From assembly GCF_016618195.1 (NCBI RefSeq), contig NZ_CP067099.1, positions 3,472,001 through 3,536,000 on the forward strand: a DNA stretch of 64,000 bases. Reading direction: 5' to 3'. Source of the stretch: Providencia manganoxydans. Its GTDB lineage: Bacteria; Pseudomonadota; Gammaproteobacteria; Enterobacterales; Enterobacteriaceae. This document shows positions 19,286-29,422 of this stretch, one piece after another (the stretch's first letter is position 1; each line of letters opens with the position of its first letter). The notes under the pieces were generated by a model. That model searched no databases and was not told the DNA's origin. It worked only from the letters and a program-made list of their open reading frames with translations. Both the position numbers and the translations under genes were made by a program.

Positions 19286-19692
19286 CTAACAACACAAAAA
19301 AGTCTAAAAAAGACAAGCATTCATTAGTTTACAAAAAATATCCTTAGTAAGATATTTAAGATAAATCTTGAATTTGATGCAGTTACAGATCTAAGTGCCT
19401 ACTCAATATATTCTAAACTATTCGAGGTACAACTCAGTGACTAGTACAAATGAAAATAGTCACACTTCCTCCACAGAAAGCACTACACTAAGGTATGATG
19501 AGTGATAAATAAAAGTGATTGCAATATGACCTAAAACACATAATCATTTCTGTGTAGTCTTAATCACCCTAACACCGAATAAATGTAACAAGATATTTCA
19601 ATGGTAGATCTAGAATATCATTATTAGTATTGATTACAAATAAAACGCTCAAATTTCAGATACAGAACACACTCAGATAAAGAATAAATAAA
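19286..19692. other. Intergenic gap gcvB-csdA with ERIC remnant
   Basis: No convincing gene. A stretch at about 19408-19505 (ATTCTAAACTATTCGAGGTA ... AAGGTATGATGAGTGATA) looks like a decayed ERIC element. In E. coli this interval holds ygdI; no such lipoprotein is encoded here. The csdA promoter should lie near the right end. Confidence 0.5.
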
Positions 19693-20907
19693 ATGCATTA
19701 TTTTTCTGCAAAACAATTTCGCGATCAGTTTCCTGCTATTCATTCTCAAACTATCTTCCTTGATAGCGCGGCCACATCACTAAAACCTTCATTAATGTCT
19801 CAAGCCTCTGATGATTATTATCGCTATTCAGGAAGCTCGGTGTATCGTGGTCAATCTCCTGAAGCATTAACAACAACAAAAAATTATGAGCTAGGGCGTA
19901 ATCGGGCTGCACAATTGATCAATGCGCAAAGCGATAAAAATATTATCTGGACACGTGGAACAACTGAGTCAATTAACCTAATTACCCAAAGTTATTTTAG
20001 AAATAATTTAGCACCTAATGATGAAATCATTGTTAGTGAATTAGAACATCACTCCAATTTATTACCTTGGATTATTCTTGCTCAACAAACTGGTGCTAAA
20101 ATTATTAAATGGCCGGTGAATAAACATTACACTTTAGATATAGAGAGCCTTAAACCTCGATTGAGCTCACGAACAAAAGTCGTTGTGATTACCCAAATGT
20201 CAAATGTAACTGGCTTTCAACCCGATATTGCACAAATAACGCTATTAGCCCATTCTGTAGGCGCCCTAATTGTCGTTGATGGTGCCCAAGGGGTCGTTCA
20301 CTGCCCTATTGATGTCAGTGAGATGGATATCGATTTCTATGCATTCTCTGCACACAAACTCTATGGCCCAACAGGATTAGGTGTGTGCTATGGCAAAACA
20401 GAGCTGCTCGCTAAAATGCCACCATGGCACGGAGGAGGGAAAATGCTCACAGAGGTTAATTTTGAACATTTTACTCCAGCTCCTGTTCCATACTGCTTTG
20501 AAGCAGGCACACCGAATATTGCGGGCGTTATCGCTTTTTCTGCGGCTCTTGAATGGCTTGATACAATTGACTTGCCTCAATCTGAAACATACTGCTGCGC
20601 TTTAATTGAATATGCATACCAGCAATTGAAGCAATTACCCGGTTTTATTTGTTACAGCCAGCCAAACTCACCTCTACTTGCTTTCAATTTTGCAGGGATC
20701 CACTTTAGTGATTTAGGGCTATTGTTGACTGAACAAAAAATTGCATTACGCTATGGTCAACACTGCGCACAACCGTTAATGGATGCGATGGCAATTAGTG
20801 GTTGTTTACGTATTTCGGTTATGCCATATAATGATCAGCAAGACATTGATAAATTTATTAATGCAGTCAAATTTGCACTCTCGATATTAAATGATGAAGA
20901 TGAATAA
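19693..20907 (+). CDS. csdA: Cysteine desulfurase CsdA
   Basis: PLP-dependent release of sulfur from cysteine for Fe-S cluster or TcdA-linked chemistry. 404 residues, aminotransferase class V. PLP lysine in FSAHKLYGPTGLG (about 222), PLP-phosphate and ring contacts in ELEHHSNLLPW and VVDGAQGVVH, catalytic Cys in RYGQHCAQPLM (about 358). Nine bases separate it from csdE, so the two are an operon. Confidence 0.96.
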   Translation: MHYFSAKQFRDQFPAIHSQTIFLDSAATSLKPSLMSQASDDYYRYSGSSVYRGQSPEALTTTKNYELGRNRAAQLINAQSDKNIIWTRGTTESINLITQSYFRNNLAPNDEIIVSELEHHSNLLPWIILAQQTGAKIIKWPVNKHYTLDIESLKPRLSSRTKVVVITQMSNVTGFQPDIAQITLLAHSVGALIVVDGAQGVVHCPIDVSEMDIDFYAFSAHKLYGPTGLGVCYGKTELLAKMPPWHGGGKMLTEVNFEHFTPAPVPYCFEAGTPNIAGVIAFSAALEWLDTIDLPQSETYCCALIEYAYQQLKQLPGFICYSQPNSPLLAFNFAGIHFSDLGLLLTEQKIALRYGQHCAQPLMDAMAISGCLRISVMPYNDQQDIDKFINAVKFALSILNDEDE

Positions 20908-20916
20908 GGAAGCCTA

Positions 20917-21378
20917 ATGACTTCAATAACACCGACATTTGCTCCACACCCGTTTGGTACGGAGTTAAAAATCGAGGAAATGATAGAACAGTTTTCGACA
21001 CAAAAAGCGTGGGAAGATAAATATCGTTTACTCATCCAACTCGCTCGCCAACTTCCAGTTTTGACTGAAGAGCAAAAACAGCAGACCCAAGAAGTTAAAG
21101 GATGCGAAAATCGAGTATGGATTGGTGCTAGGCTCAATGACGACCAAACTTTTCACTTCTACGGTGATAGTGAAGGACGCGTTGTAAAAGGTTTATTTGC
21201 GCTTTTACTCGCCGCTGTTGAACAAAAAAATAGCCAAGAAATTTTGGCTATTGATTTCAAAGAAATTTTGAATAAAACTGGTCTTACAGGGCAGCTCAGT
21301 GAGTCAAGGCAAAATGGAATAGCCTCATTAATCACCACTATTCAGAACTTTGCAAGTGAAATGACCCCAACAGAATAG
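20917..21378 (+). CDS. csdE: Sulfur acceptor protein CsdE
   Basis: 153 residues, SufE/CsdE fold. Acceptor Cys lies in EVKGCENRVWIGA (about residue 63). It takes persulfide sulfur from CsdA; in E. coli it also contacts TcdA, encoded by the convergent neighbour. Starts MTSITPTFAPHPFGTEL. Confidence 0.95.
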   Translation: MTSITPTFAPHPFGTELKIEEMIEQFSTQKAWEDKYRLLIQLARQLPVLTEEQKQQTQEVKGCENRVWIGARLNDDQTFHFYGDSEGRVVKGLFALLLAAVEQKNSQEILAIDFKEILNKTGLTGQLSESRQNGIASLITTIQNFASEMTPTE

Positions 21379-21382
21379 TTTA

Positions 21383-21421
21383 TTAGAAGGGAAAACAACG
21401 GGTTTTCCCCTCTAATTTTTT
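21383..21421 (+). terminator. Terminator after csdE
   Basis: GGGAAAAC and GTTTTCCC with flanking TAGA/TCTA pairs form the stem, followed by ATTTTTT. It overlaps the last codons of the convergent tcdA. Confidence 0.75.
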
Positions 21422-22230
21422 GCCACATTTTCTCTTTGGTATTTAGCAACCATCTTCTTAAGTGCATGTGATACAGCAATAAAGCCAAAGCTGGCAGTTA
21501 CCATAGTTGCAGCACCAAAGCCTGACGCACAATCCATCCGTTTTGAGCCATCTGCCGTGCTTTTAGCAGCACAGACAGAACCATCACTTTGTGGATAAAC
21601 CAATTGCTCTGTGGAAAAAACACAATCAATACCTAACTTCCCTTTGCTATTTTTCACCACATTAAAATCAGACTTCAATCGCTCACGTAACTTAGCCGCT
21701 AGAGGATCTTGAACTGTTTTTGCCAGATCAACCACTTGAATTTGGGTTGGATCAATTTGGCCACCTGCTCCACCAGTGGTCACAATAGGAATTTTATAAC
21801 GTCGACAATAAGCTAAAAGCGCAGCCTTCGGCCTAACACTATCAATGGCGTCAATCACATAATCAAATCCCACAGCAAGCAACTCTGCTACGTTATCAGC
21901 TGTTATAAAATCATCCACAACATTAACAGTACATTCAGGGTTAATCTCAAGGATCCTGGCTTTCATAACATCAACTTTTGGCTGGCCAACGGTTGTTTTG
22001 AGAGCATGCAGCTGACGATTAGTATTAGTAATACAAATATCATCCATATCGATCAACGTGATCGCACCAATACCAGTACGAGCCAACGCTTCAGCAGCCC
22101 AAACGCCTACGCCACCAATACCAATCACACAAATGTGAGAACGAGCAAAAAGAGACAGCGCCTGCTGCCCATAAAGACGACCGATTCCAGCAAAACGCTG
22201 CATCCAAGCATCTGAAAGCTTAGTTTGCAT
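21412..22230 (-). CDS. tcdA: tRNA threonylcarbamoyladenosine dehydratase
   Basis: ATP-dependent dehydration of t6A37 to cyclic ct6A37 in tRNAs that read ANN codons. 272 residues, E1-like ThiF/MoeB fold. Nucleotide-binding GIGGVGVWAAEALARTGIGA near residues 38-57; further motifs IDMDDICITNTNRQLHALK, GGAGGQIDPTQIQVVDLAKT and RMDCASGFGAATMV. Start at ATG 22230; an in-frame TTG four codons upstream is less likely. It lies opposite csdAE, its partner genes in E. coli. Confidence 0.96.
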   Translation of the reverse strand: MQTKLSDAWMQRFAGIGRLYGQQALSLFARSHICVIGIGGVGVWAAEALARTGIGAITLIDMDDICITNTNRQLHALKTTVGQPKVDVMKARILEINPECTVNVVDDFITADNVAELLAVGFDYVIDAIDSVRPKAALLAYCRRYKIPIVTTGGAGGQIDPTQIQVVDLAKTVQDPLAAKLRERLKSDFNVVKNSKGKLGIDCVFSTEQLVYPQSDGSVCAAKSTADGSKRMDCASGFGAATMVTASFGFIAVSHALKKMVAKYQRENVAKN

Positions 22231-22256
22231 AATAAGTAACAACCTTAATAACTACA

Positions 22257-22348
22257 TATACTCGTCATACTTCAAGTCGCAGCACTTTTCGTTAAGGTAT
22301 GACGACTCATTCACTTGTCGCCTAGCTGCATCATGAATTATTTAGAGC
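22257..22348 (-). repeat. ERIC element with internal deletion
   Basis: About 92 bp in reverse orientation. The outer ends are intact (TATACTCGTCATACTTCAAG at one end, GAATTATTTAGAGCA at the other), while roughly 35 bp of the centre are missing or replaced by a second GTATGACGA-like copy. Its right end supplies the mltA stop codon. Confidence 0.8.
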
Positions 22349-23436
22349 ACAGTTCCAAAAAGTGGTTGGCTTTTCTTCAAAACCCACACTCTTCCATAAT
22401 GATTATAAAAACCGGCCATTTTACCTGCTTCATGACCTGTCCCGTGATAAATATCGAAATGATGGCCTTTGATAGCCCCACCTACATCAAGGGCAACCAT
22501 CATACGCATTTCGTAACGCCCCGTAAATTTACCCGTATTATCCAGAACAGGGATTTCAGCCAATAATGCGGTGCCAGGTGGTATCAATGTTTTATCAGAA
22601 GCAACAGAAGCTTTAGCAATCAGCGGTACTGCACTTGCCCCTCTTACTGGTACAAATGATTGTGGTTTAAAGAAAACAAATGAAGCATTCTCTTCAAGTA
22701 GCTGGCGAACTTCTTGCTCACTGTGGCTATTTGTCCAATCATGGATTGCTTGCAGAGACATTTTTTCTAAAGGAACTTCACCACGATCTACAAGAACCTT
22801 ACCGATGCTTTTATATCCATGACCATTTTTGCCTGCGTAACCAAAGAAATTTAATGGGCTACCATCACCAAAATCAACATAGCCACTGCCTTGTACTTCC
22901 ATCATAAAATTATCAACAGCTGAGTTGCTATAAGCCAAAATCAAATTATCGCTTAAAGCACCATTATAGATGGCAGCACGGCTAGGCAATCGTTTCTTTC
23001 CTTTTGGCGGCATGGCATAAAGTGGATGTTGGAAAGTGCCTTGTTTAGTACGACGTGCTTCAATAACTGGGGTATAGTAACCCGTAAATTGCACGTTACC
23101 GTAGTTATCTACCCCTTCCATCTGGAAAGCGGTTAAATTGAAATTTGCCAACAATTTAGGATCACCACCCGCAACTAACCAGTTTTCAATTGCATGGTAG
23201 GTATCATTGTTATTTTGAAAGAGTCTTGGTGATGCATTTTTGATTTCAGTAATTTGGCGCTCGAAGTCTTGCGAGTTGACAGGACGCCCCTGAACATTCA
23301 GTTGGCTGACTTGTTTAAGATCTTGATTTAAACGTCCATCTTTATATTGCTGCCCTTTGTCCGTCGGATGAGACTGACAACCCGCCAACAACGAAATAAA
23401 TGCCCCTGCGACACACCATTTTTGCCATAGTTTCAT
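22342..23436 (-). CDS. mltA: Membrane-bound lytic murein transglycosylase A
   Basis: Outer-membrane lipoprotein that cleaves peptidoglycan to 1,6-anhydromuropeptides. 364 residues. Lipobox LLAGC at about 16-20. Double-psi barrel motifs GNVQFTGYYTPVIEARR, MEVQGSGYVDFGDGSPLNFF and the catalytic Asp region DVGGAIKGHHFDIYHG. Start MKLWQKWCVAG at 23436; 12 upstream in-frame residues have no homology. The last Leu codon and the TAA stop lie inside the adjoining ERIC repeat, so the C-terminus (PLFGTVL) differs from E. coli. Confidence 0.95.
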   Translation of the reverse strand: MKLWQKWCVAGAFISLLAGCQSHPTDKGQQYKDGRLNQDLKQVSQLNVQGRPVNSQDFERQITEIKNASPRLFQNNNDTYHAIENWLVAGGDPKLLANFNLTAFQMEGVDNYGNVQFTGYYTPVIEARRTKQGTFQHPLYAMPPKGKKRLPSRAAIYNGALSDNLILAYSNSAVDNFMMEVQGSGYVDFGDGSPLNFFGYAGKNGHGYKSIGKVLVDRGEVPLEKMSLQAIHDWTNSHSEQEVRQLLEENASFVFFKPQSFVPVRGASAVPLIAKASVASDKTLIPPGTALLAEIPVLDNTGKFTGRYEMRMMVALDVGGAIKGHHFDIYHGTGHEAGKMAGFYNHYGRVWVLKKSQPLFGTVL

Positions 23437-23619
23437 ATCATAATGCCCACACCAATCCAATATGTAGCGCACAATAGCAAACCCAAATCAATAATGAAAT
23501 GACAAAAATTATTTAGTACGTTAATTAATTCATTCACTCATACATGAGTTTAATAAATGAGCATGGAGAGTGATTTTTGTTCTATTTATGCGAAATTTTG
23601 AAAAAAAACACGAAAAAAC

Positions 23620-23647
23620 TTGCATCAGATCTCATCCCGAGTATAGT
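23620..23647 (+). promoter_or_regulatory. Promoter of the initiator tRNA cluster
   Basis: -35 TTGCAT (23620-23625), 16-bp spacer, -10 TATAGT (23642-23647), followed by GCCCGC. A GC-rich discriminator is usual for stable-RNA promoters under stringent control. Confidence 0.75.
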
Positions 23648-23659
23648 GCCCGCATCGGA

Positions 23660-23736
<77 letters not shown>

Positions 23737-23767
23737 ATAATAAGTTAGTATCAAAATATATTTCAGG

Positions 23768-23844
<77 letters not shown>

Positions 23845-23871
23845 ATATCCCTGAAATATACCCTCTTCTGT

Positions 23872-23948
<77 letters not shown>

Positions 23949-23978
23949 ATTTTCGTCATTTCCAATAGAATCCACAAA

Positions 23979-24012
23979 TAAAAAAGGCAACTCACATCTC
24001 TGTTCGCCGCCT
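23979..24012 (-). terminator. Possible amiC terminator
   Basis: On the reverse strand GGCGAAC and GTTGCC form a weak stem (one bulge) followed by TTTTTTATTTG. It lies 24 bp past the amiC stop codon. Confidence 0.45.
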
Positions 24013-24035
24013 CTTAAAAACGCAATATCATCTGA

Positions 24036-25286
24036 TTAATTTCTTATGGCAAGTTCACCGCCATTGCGGAAATAAGCTTTAATTCCATGAAAGATTGATT
24101 CAGCCATTTGCTGCTGAAATTTAGCCGTTTTTAGTTTTCGCTCTTCCTCAAGGTTACTGATAAACGCCGTCTCAACTAAAATAGAGGGGATCTCCGGTGC
24201 TTTAAGTACCGCGAAGCCTGCTTGATCGACTTTGTTTTTATGTAAGCGGTTCACTTTCCCCATACGCTTTAACACTTCATCACCAAACTTCAAGCTATCA
24301 TTGATGGTCGCCGTTTGCACTAAATCAAGCATCGTATGGTCAAGGTATGCGTCTCCACTTTTACTCACCCCACCAATTAAGTCAGCTTCGTTTTGAGTTT
24401 GAGCAAGGTAGCGGGCTGTGTTACTCGTCGCCCCTTTAGTTGATAACGCGAACACAGAAGAACCATTTGCAGAGCGATTAGTGAAAGCATCAGCATGAAT
24501 TGAGACAAACAAGTCCGCTTGCATTTTCCGCGCCTTCGCAACTCTAACTTTTAATGGGATAAACACATCTTCATTACGTGTCATATAAGCACGCATTTCA
24601 GGATCTTTATCAATTAGCGCCTTTAAACGCCGTGCGATTTGCAGCACCACGTCTTTTTCGCGTGTTTTATATTTACCCATTGCCCCGGGATCTTCACCGC
24701 CATGACCTGGGTCTATCATGATAATAATTGGGCGATCTCTACCTGCTTGACCTGGTTTTTTGGCCTGAGCAGGCATTTTTTCTTCTAAATCACCTTTATT
24801 GTAATCTTCTAGTAATGCCAATAATGGATCATCATTTGCACTAACACCCTGCGGATAGAAATCCATCACTAAACGATTTTTAAATTCAGCAACTGGGCCT
24901 ATAGTAAAAATCTGTGGGCTAACTTTATTTTTAACTTCAAAAACCAAACGTACTGTTTTTGGATCGAATTGTCCGACCCTAACTAATTTTAAGTGAGGAT
25001 CTCGAGATTGAATTTGCGTTCCCATTTGCTTCAGAACATTATTCAGCTGCACACCTTCGAGATCAATAACTATGCGCTCAGGATTGTGTAATACCAACTG
25101 ACGATATTTTAATGGGACAGTCGATTCTAACGTTACTCGTGTATAAGACGATGCCGGCCAAATACGAACGGCAATAACGTTACTACTCGCAGCAAAACCG
25201 AATGGGCTAACGCTGAGCAACATAACTGCCGCTGCCCCTTTGATAAAGCGGCGCTTCGATGAACTGTGATCTCGGTGACTCATCAA
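24036..25286 (-). CDS. amiC: N-acetylmuramoyl-L-alanine amidase AmiC
   Basis: Periplasmic zinc amidase that splits septal peptidoglycan during daughter-cell separation, activated by NlpD. 416 residues. Tat signal peptide with twin Arg in [17 protein letters not shown]-terminal AMIN domain (about 40-140) for septal targeting, then Amidase_3: zinc ligands in [20 protein letters not shown] and VSIHADAF, and catalytic Glu in [10 protein letters not shown]. The first two codons are both Met, so 25286 and 25283 are both possible starts. Divergent from argA. Confidence 0.96.
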   Translation of the reverse strand: MMSHRDHSSSKRRFIKGAAAVMLLSVSPFGFAASSNVIAVRIWPASSYTRVTLESTVPLKYRQLVLHNPERIVIDLEGVQLNNVLKQMGTQIQSRDPHLKLVRVGQFDPKTVRLVFEVKNKVSPQIFTIGPVAEFKNRLVMDFYPQGVSANDDPLLALLEDYNKGDLEEKMPAQAKKPGQAGRDRPIIIMIDPGHGGEDPGAMGKYKTREKDVVLQIARRLKALIDKDPEMRAYMTRNEDVFIPLKVRVAKARKMQADLFVSIHADAFTNRSANGSSVFALSTKGATSNTARYLAQTQNEADLIGGVSKSGDAYLDHTMLDLVQTATINDSLKFGDEVLKRMGKVNRLHKNKVDQAGFAVLKAPEIPSILVETAFISNLEEERKLKTAKFQQQMAESIFHGIKAYFRNGGELAIRN

Positions 25287-25476
25287 TAATTCCGAACCTA
25301 AAACATAATATCAGGTGATTTTAGAATAAAAGCCAAGTAGAGGCCAGAAAGATAACTCTAACGAATCATTAGCATACTGTCATCAAGAATACACATTTAA
25401 ATATAGAGATATGTAAACTCAAATAATAAAAATGTTACAAGTCTTATCTTATCTTTTACTTGATATTTATCGCTAA

Positions 25477-25515
25477 AAAGAATAAAAATACATAATTAAC
25501 GAATAAAAATTCACT
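25477..25515 (+). promoter_or_regulatory. ArgR operator: two ARG boxes in front of argA
   Basis: Box 1 (25477-25494) has core AGAAT-AAAA-ATACA and box 2 (25498-25515) has CGAAT-AAAA-ATTCA, against the consensus TGAAT-WWWW-ATTCA. They are separated by exactly 3 bp, the classic arrangement for a hexameric ArgR. Box 2 ends next to the argA ribosome binding site. Confidence 0.85.
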
Positions 25516-25528
25516 TAAGAGGGTGGTT

Positions 25529-26872
25529 ATGAAAGAGCGCAGCACCGAATTGGTTGATGAATTTCGCCATTCGGTACCTTATATCAATGCCCACCGCGGC
25601 AAAACGTTTATTATTATGCTTGGTGGCGAAGCAATTGCGCACGAAAATTTTCCAAGTATTGTCAATGATATAGGGCTATTACATAGCCTTGGGATCCGTA
25701 TTATTGTTGTTTATGGCGCTCGCCCACAAATTGAAGGCATTTTAGCTGAACATAATTATGAGGCTATTTACCATAAACATACTCGGGTTACTGATTCGAA
25801 TACACTTGAATATGTTAAACAAGCCTCAGGCGCTTTATTACTTGATATTACTGCACGTTTATCAATGAGCCTGAACAATACGCCATTACAAGGTGCCCAC
25901 ATCAATGTCGTTAGTGGAAACTTTGTTATTGCCCAACCACTTGGTGTTGATGATGGTGTTGATTATTGTCACAGCGGACGTATTCGTCGTATTGATGAAG
26001 ATGCTATCAATAAGCAACTCGACAATGGTTCTATCGTGCTAATTGGCCCAGTTGCTGTTTCTGTCACAGGAGAAAGCTTCAACCTCACTTCCGAAGAAGT
26101 TGCTACTCAACTCGCTGTCAAAATGAAGGCGGAAAAGCTGATTGGTTTTTGCTCTTCGCAAGGTGTTGCTGATAAAGAAGGTAATATTTTATCTGAGCTG
26201 TTCCCCAATGATGCAGAAATTCGTATTCAAGAATTAGAATCTGAAGGTGATTATTACTCAGGAACCGTTCGTTTCTTACGCGGAGCTGCGAAGGCTTGTC
26301 GCCGCGGAGTGCGTCGTAGCCACCTATTAAGCTATCAAGAAAATGGAGCATTGATCCAAGAACTATTTTCCCGTGAAGGTATCGGTACGCAAATTGTTAT
26401 GGAAAGCGCAGAGCAAATCCGCCGTGCCAATATTAATGATATCGGAGGGATCCTTGAGCTTATTCGCCCTCTTGAACAACAAGGTATCCTAGTTAGACGA
26501 TCGAGAGAACAACTTGAGATGGAAATTGATAAATTTACCATCATTGAACGCGATAGCTTAATTATCGCATGTGCTGCGCTATACCCCTACCCCGATGAAA
26601 AATTAGGTGAAATGGCCTGTGTTGCAGTGCATCCTGACTATCGCAGCTCCTCTCGAGGAGAAGAGTTATTACATCGTGTCGCATTACAAGCAAAACAATT
26701 AAGGCTAGATAAATTGTTTGTCCTTACAACACGTAGCATCCATTGGTTCCAAGAGCGAGGCTTCGTACCTGCGGAAATTGAAATGTTGCCTGTAAAAAAA
26801 CAGGCTCTCTATAATTACCAACGACGCTCTAAAATTTTGATGCTTGATTTAAAAACGCAAGCAGATAAATAA
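25529..26872 (+). CDS. argA: N-acetylglutamate synthase
   Basis: First step of arginine synthesis, acetyl-CoA plus glutamate; feedback-inhibited by arginine in the family. 447 residues: N-terminal amino-acid-kinase domain ([40 protein letters not shown]) and C-terminal GNAT domain ([18 protein letters not shown]). The ATG at 25529 has AAGAGGG upstream; a GTG two codons earlier is possible but would overlap the binding site. Two ARG boxes lie directly upstream. Confidence 0.97.
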   Translation: MKERSTELVDEFRHSVPYINAHRGKTFIIMLGGEAIAHENFPSIVNDIGLLHSLGIRIIVVYGARPQIEGILAEHNYEAIYHKHTRVTDSNTLEYVKQASGALLLDITARLSMSLNNTPLQGAHINVVSGNFVIAQPLGVDDGVDYCHSGRIRRIDEDAINKQLDNGSIVLIGPVAVSVTGESFNLTSEEVATQLAVKMKAEKLIGFCSSQGVADKEGNILSELFPNDAEIRIQELESEGDYYSGTVRFLRGAAKACRRGVRRSHLLSYQENGALIQELFSREGIGTQIVMESAEQIRRANINDIGGILELIRPLEQQGILVRRSREQLEMEIDKFTIIERDSLIIACAALYPYPDEKLGEMACVAVHPDYRSSSRGEELLHRVALQAKQLRLDKLFVLTTRSIHWFQERGFVPAEIEMLPVKKQALYNYQRRSKILMLDLKTQADK

Positions 26873-26879
26873 CTCACTA

Positions 26880-26910
26880 AACGACTAACCTAACTCTTAG
26901 GTTAGTCGTT
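26880..26910. terminator. Perfect hairpin between argA and a convergent gene
   Basis: AACGACTAACCTAA and TTAGGTTAGTCGTT form a perfect 14-bp stem with a CTC loop. Neither side has a real T-run, so termination in both directions is inferred from the convergent position. Confidence 0.5.
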
Positions 26911-26935
26911 GGTTATGCACTTATGATTTAGGCTA

Positions 26936-27505
26936 TTACGCTATTTGCACTATGCGTGATTTTTCACAGAGTGGGAAGCTATCAATCACAGGCTGGATGA
27001 GTGCTGACATCTCTGCAAATGAAGTACCATAGAAATAGAATGCAGTTTCTGTCGGTCCTTCCCAAACGCCATGGATTGCACCTATCTCTTCAACAGCCTC
27101 ATCCAGTTTATCGAAAATTTCATTAATATCGCTATTTTCATAAACCTCATCAGGTAATTCAGTACCATTGAAATATAGCGCCAGCCCTTCTTCATCACCA
27201 AACTCAATTACGGTGTCTTCACCATGAATGACTAAGCGAGATCCTTTAGGAGCTAACATTGATGAAAACAATTGAATAATCAAGCTAATATTCTCATCGC
27301 TTGCATCTGCAACCGCGAGTTCAATATCGCACTCTTCGGCTTCACCATTATCAGAAAGTAAAGTTCCACCACCAGTCACTTGGATTTCTTTTCCCATTCC
27401 TTGCATGACTTGTGTAAATGCATCCTCTAAATCAGCACGTCTTTCCGGTTCAATCCTAGCTTTTAATGTTACCGTCATCGCCGTCATTTCTTGCTGGTTT
27501 TCCAT
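26936..27505 (-). CDS. Uncharacterised acidic protein downstream of recD
   Basis: 189 residues, strongly acidic, no signal peptide or membrane segment. I place the start at 27505 because AAAAGG lies seven to twelve bases upstream; a further ATG six codons earlier is in frame. Notable blocks: MTVTLKARIEPERRADLEDA, VTGGGTLL, EAEECDIELAV, FNGTELPDEVYENSDINEIF and VWEGPTETAFYFYGTSF. I do not recognise a characterised family. It follows recD by 51 bp on the same strand, so it may be read from the recBD transcript. In E. coli argA and recD are direct convergent neighbours. Confidence 0.75.
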   Translation of the reverse strand: MENQQEMTAMTVTLKARIEPERRADLEDAFTQVMQGMGKEIQVTGGGTLLSDNGEAEECDIELAVADASDENISLIIQLFSSMLAPKGSRLVIHGEDTVIEFGDEEGLALYFNGTELPDEVYENSDINEIFDKLDEAVEEIGAIHGVWEGPTETAFYFYGTSFAEMSALIQPVIDSFPLCEKSRIVQIA

Positions 27506-27556
27506 ATCATTACCTTTTTGCATTTAAATCCAATTATATTGCCAAAACTACGGGTG

Positions 27557-29422
27557 TTACTTTTCTTTGGCACTCAAAAGCTGTATTGCCAAACCACTAC
27601 GCCGTTTGGTTGGTGTTTCAATAGCGCGACGAATGATTTTCATACCGCAATACAATGAAAGTTCTTTTTTTGCCCGAGTAATTGCTGTGTAGACGAGCTC
27701 ACGAGTCAATACAGGCGAATATACCTTCGGTAAAACTAAAGCGGTATGAGTAAACTCCGAACCCTGTGATTTATGAACCGTCATTGCATAAGCTGTTTCA
27801 TGCAATGGTAAACGATTAGGCTGAATACCTTTAATTGTTCCATCTGGGTATTGAAAGTATGCCCTTAATGCACCATCTTCATCTGGAAGTATGATACCTA
27901 TATCACCATTAAATAAGCCTAGTGGGCTATCATTACGGCTGATCATAATAGGCCTTCCTGCATAATGTTTGTTCATCTGATTGTATGGACGGTGGATCAA
28001 CCCTTGCCGATGAAGCAGTTTTTCTAGCTTGTCATTGATCCCCATAACACCATAAGGGCCATCTCTCAAAGCAGTCAATAACCGATATTGATTAAACTTA
28101 TGTAACACCTCAGAAGCAAGCTGCCTAGTTTTTACTGCTAACAGATATTCCTGATAAAAGCCTGCCGCTGCAATCAACATTTGTGCATAATCGTCTTCAT
28201 CTTGTTGTAAGTATGTATGCACATCGGCTAAGTCCTTAGTTAATAATTTTTCAGCGTGCTTTGTATCACCTTCATTGACCGCTAAAGCTAACTGCCCTAT
28301 TCCTGAAGATGCAGAGAAACGATAACTTTTGCGTAGTAAGCACAGGCTATTTCTAATTGGGGGTCCTTGCTCAGAAGTAAAATGTTCAAGCGAATAATTG
28401 GTCAATTGAGATAACTCAGCGGCTCGTTGAGGACTGTAGCCTACATCAGCAAATTGACAAATATCACCAAGTACAGCTCCCGCTTCTACCGATGCTAACT
28501 GATCTTTATCACCTAAAAAAATTAATTTTGCCTGTTTGGGTAAAGCCTCAATCAACTTCCCCATCATCGGCAAATCAACCATAGATGCTTCATCGACAAT
28601 CAATATATCTAGCACCAATGGGTTATCTTGATTGTAGCGAAATTGCTGGCTTTCAGGTTGTGCACCTAATAATCGATGCAGTGTTTTAGCCTGATTGGGT
28701 AACATGCCTCTCTCATCATCATTAAGTGGCAAGCTATTTAATGCTGTCCCTAAAGATTCTGTTAGCCTTGCTGCCGCTTTTCCTGTTGGTGCTGCAAGTT
28801 CAATTTTAATAATTTGCTTATTATTGACTGCAAGTTTAATTAAAGCGGCGAGGATCCGTGCAACTGTGGTTGTTTTTCCTGTTCCCGGACCACCTGAAAT
28901 GACAGATACTTGACTAGTGACTGCAACTGCCGCAGCTATCTTTTGCCAATCGATTTCATTGGCTAAAGGAAATAGCCCATCTAATATGAGTTTAACCGCT
29001 TGGTTATCATACTGAGGCAACGAAGTATGCGAAAAAAAACGAGATACCCTTTGTTCGTATTGCCACAAACGCTGAAAATACAAGAAATGATTAGATAAAA
29101 TTAACGGTGATAGCTCTTTCTCATCAGCTAAAGAGACAAAAGGCGCATCTTTGATATCTTGATAAATAGCTTCGGCACTCGGTTCCCCGATTGCTAGCCA
29201 AAATTCCTCAGCTAATTCAGGATGCCTACCTGCAAATAACGTCTCAACACTAATTTCAGACAACGCTAAACACACGTGCCCAGCCATAGTCTCCGAACTT
29301 AATAAAGCTGCGGTAAAGAGTAATAATGGGCTCTGCCCTTCTGCGATATTGTAAGCAAACTGAACATCAAGAGGCGTGAACAAATGTTCTTCAAGCGCTT
29401 TATCAAACAGCTCTTTCATCAT
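27557..29422 (-). CDS. recD: Exodeoxyribonuclease V subunit alpha
   Basis: 5'-3' helicase motor of RecBCD, which processes double-strand breaks. 621 residues. Walker A GGPGTGKTTT near residue 175, DEASMVDLPMM (Walker B), GDKDQLASVEAG (motif III) and VHKSQGSEF and TAITRAKK (motifs V and VI). Its start overlaps the recB stop by 4 bp (ATGA), so translation is coupled. Confidence 0.97.
   Translation of the reverse strand: MMKELFDKALEEHLFTPLDVQFAYNIAEGQSPLLLFTAALLSSETMAGHVCLALSEISVETLFAGRHPELAEEFWLAIGEPSAEAIYQDIKDAPFVSLADEKELSPLILSNHFLYFQRLWQYEQRVSRFFSHTSLPQYDNQAVKLILDGLFPLANEIDWQKIAAAVAVTSQVSVISGGPGTGKTTTVARILAALIKLAVNNKQIIKIELAAPTGKAAARLTESLGTALNSLPLNDDERGMLPNQAKTLHRLLGAQPESQQFRYNQDNPLVLDILIVDEASMVDLPMMGKLIEALPKQAKLIFLGDKDQLASVEAGAVLGDICQFADVGYSPQRAAELSQLTNYSLEHFTSEQGPPIRNSLCLLRKSYRFSASSGIGQLALAVNEGDTKHAEKLLTKDLADVHTYLQQDEDDYAQMLIAAAGFYQEYLLAVKTRQLASEVLHKFNQYRLLTALRDGPYGVMGINDKLEKLLHRQGLIHRPYNQMNKHYAGRPIMISRNDSPLGLFNGDIGIILPDEDGALRAYFQYPDGTIKGIQPNRLPLHETAYAMTVHKSQGSEFTHTALVLPKVYSPVLTRELVYTAITRAKKELSLYCGMKIIRRAIETPTKRRSGLAIQLLSAKEK

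Noticed and set aside
19116..19347. Two short frames over gcvB
   Set aside because: The nucleotide sequence matches the GcvB RNA closely; neither frame has a ribosome binding site.
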